Assembly (NCBI GenBank): GCA_002239085.1
Contig: MPNP01000003.1
Span: 27,501-91,500 of the forward strand
Source: Rhodobacteraceae bacterium bin131
Lineage (GTDB): Bacteria > Pseudomonadota > Alphaproteobacteria > Rhodobacterales > Rhodobacteraceae
Reading direction: 5' to 3'
Length of the DNA: 64,000 nucleotides
Part shown: in pieces, positions 62,990-64,000 of the stretch
Layout of the letters: each line of letters starts with the position of its first letter
Numbering within the stretch: the first letter of the stretch is position 1
The notes under the pieces: generated by a model
The model's database searches: none
The model's input: the letters and a program-made list of their open reading frames with translations, nothing else
What the model was told of the DNA's origin: nothing
Program-made: the position numbers and the translations under genes

Positions 62990-64000
62990 TTAGATATTTT
63001 GAAAGGCCGCCGCTAGAAGCCGTTTGGTATAATCGGTTTTGGGTTCGTTAAAAACGGCTTGAGTTGGACCACTTTCAATGACATTGCCTTGATACATAAC
63101 AAGAATGTTATGGGATAGAGCTTTAACCATCCTGAGATCATGGCTGATAAAAAGATAAGTAAGGTTTTTATCGGCTTGAAACTTTAGGAGTAATTCCACA
63201 ATTTGAGCCTGAACTGTTCGGTCTAAAGCCGATGTGGGTTCGTCAAGTAGAATCAATTCTGGTTCAAGAACCATTGTGCGAGCTATAGCTATTCTCTGCC
63301 GCTGCCCTCCCGAAAACTCATGAGGATATCGCTCAAGAAATTCTTCCGAAAGTCCCACTTCCTTTAAAATGTTGATGGTAAGTTCTTTTCGTTCTTGTGC
63401 AGAAATGGACTTATGAATACGGAGACCCTCCGAGACAATTTGTTCAACGGTCATCCGGGGGGAAAGGGAACCATAGGGGTCTTGAAATACAATTTGCATG
63501 TGCCGCCGAAATTTTCTGACGACATTTTTGGGTAGCTGATCTAGACGGTTGTTATTGAAGCTAATTGACCCTTCAGAGGCAATAAGCCGCAATAGAGCGA
63601 GAGCAATGGTCGTTTTGCCGGATCCTGATTCGCCTACAATCCCTAAAGTTTCGCCTTGTTTTATCGCGAATGTTGCGTCATTGACTGCTTTTACATAACC
63701 AACAGTATTACGAAGTAAACCCCGTTTAATTGGGAACCAAACCTTCAAATTAACGACGTCAAGAATATTCTTAGATTTTTTTTTGCTCGCGGAAAGAATC
63801 CCTTTGGGTTCAGCGGCAAGAAGTGCTTGGGTATAAGGATGTTCGGGTTGAGAAAAAATCTTCTTCTTTGATGCTGACTCAACGATTTCTCCCTCTTTCA
63901 TAACAAGGACGCGGTCAGCTATTCCCTCTACGATGTTTAAATCATGGGTGATAAACAACAAACCCATCCCAATGTTTTCTTTCAGGTCGGCAAGGAGTTG
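62990..64000 (-). CDS. ABC transporter ATP-binding protein, dipeptide/oligopeptide type (partial, N-terminus beyond window)
   Basis: Double-domain ATPase of the Opp/Dpp/YejF kind cut by the window edge; the frame stays open to base 64000. The visible part has the end of domain 1 ([25 protein letters not shown]) and all of domain 2: Walker [10 protein letters not shown], signature [14 protein letters not shown], Walker [13 protein letters not shown] and H-loop [14 protein letters not shown]-terminal oligopeptide-type motif ([15 protein letters not shown]) is present. Energises peptide or similar import. Confidence 0.92.
   Translation of the reverse strand, partial: QLLADLKENIGMGLLFITHDLNIVEGIADRVLVMKEGEIVESASKKKIFSQPEHPYTQALLAAEPKGILSASKKKSKNILDVVNLKVWFPIKRGLLRNTVGYVKAVNDATFAIKQGETLGIVGESGSGKTTIALALLRLIASEGSISFNNNRLDQLPKNVVRKFRRHMQIVFQDPYGSLSPRMTVEQIVSEGLRIHKSISAQERKELTINILKEVGLSEEFLERYPHEFSGGQRQRIAIARTMVLEPELILLDEPTSALDRTVQAQIVELLLKFQADKNLTYLFISHDLRMVKALSHNILVMYQGNVIESGPTQAVFNEPKTDYTKRLLAAAFQNI

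Overview
The window comes from an alphaproteobacterium, probably a marine or aquatic heterotroph with an AT-rich genome. The class is supported by a 23S-5S-tRNA-fMet rRNA operon end, an rpsU/COQ9/quinone-reductase neighbourhood, a TrcR (DUF1013) regulator, a plant-type glutamate-cysteine ligase, a tiny aa3-oxidase subunit IV gene and a MatPQMAB-type malonate operon. I cannot fix the order or genus from sequence alone.

Layout. 1-1496: 3' part of an rRNA operon. 1453-2062: remnants of mobile DNA, namely a recombinase tail running into the tRNA and an IS1380-type transposase fragment. 2209-8700: a complete malonate uptake and activation operon (TRAP transporter, malonyl-CoA decarboxylase, malonyl-CoA synthetase) with a divergent GntR regulator and a textbook operator. 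8701-10232: decayed reading frames around a MazEF toxin-antitoxin pair that is bracketed by a short direct repeat. 10297-18737: glycerol/glycerol-3-phosphate locus (glpD, glpR, and an ABC importer glpVSTPQU). 18924-34050: mostly housekeeping genes (S49 peptidase, FGGY kinase, folM-like SDR, uvrC, pgsA, moaD, moaE, OmpA-like protein, ubiA, rsmE, gshA, plsY, pyrC, pyrB).

34240-48750 is the most distinctive part: an accessory catabolic cluster flanked by decayed IS5-type transposase pieces on the left and a decayed restriction-modification methyltransferase on the right. Its two divergent arms encode two separate split transketolases (four genes), an enolase-superfamily dehydratase, a flavin monooxygenase with an NTF2-like N-terminus, a GntR/UTRA regulator, a tripartite tricarboxylate-type (TctCBA) importer, a cytoplasmic sulfatase, an SDR dehydrogenase and a dedicated formylglycine-generating enzyme. 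I read it as import of a small sulfated organic acid or sugar acid, intracellular desulfation, then dehydration/oxidation and two-carbon transfer into central metabolism. The substrate is not identifiable from sequence and I know of no described pathway with this exact set.

48820-64000 returns to core genes: uracil-DNA glycosylase variant, moaB, lldD-like, a DsbD N-domain protein, yqgE, tsaC, an acyl-CoA dehydrogenase, an MBL hydrolase, cox subunit IV, rpsU, COQ9, a quinone oxidoreductase, trcR, clpS, a HAD hydrolase, a D,D-carboxypeptidase and a peptide-type ABC ATPase cut by the window end.

A recurring regulatory design is visible: all three transport operons that begin with a solute-binding protein gene (matP, glpV, tctC) carry a perfect 9-10 bp stem-loop directly after that gene, which should raise binding protein output over the membrane parts.
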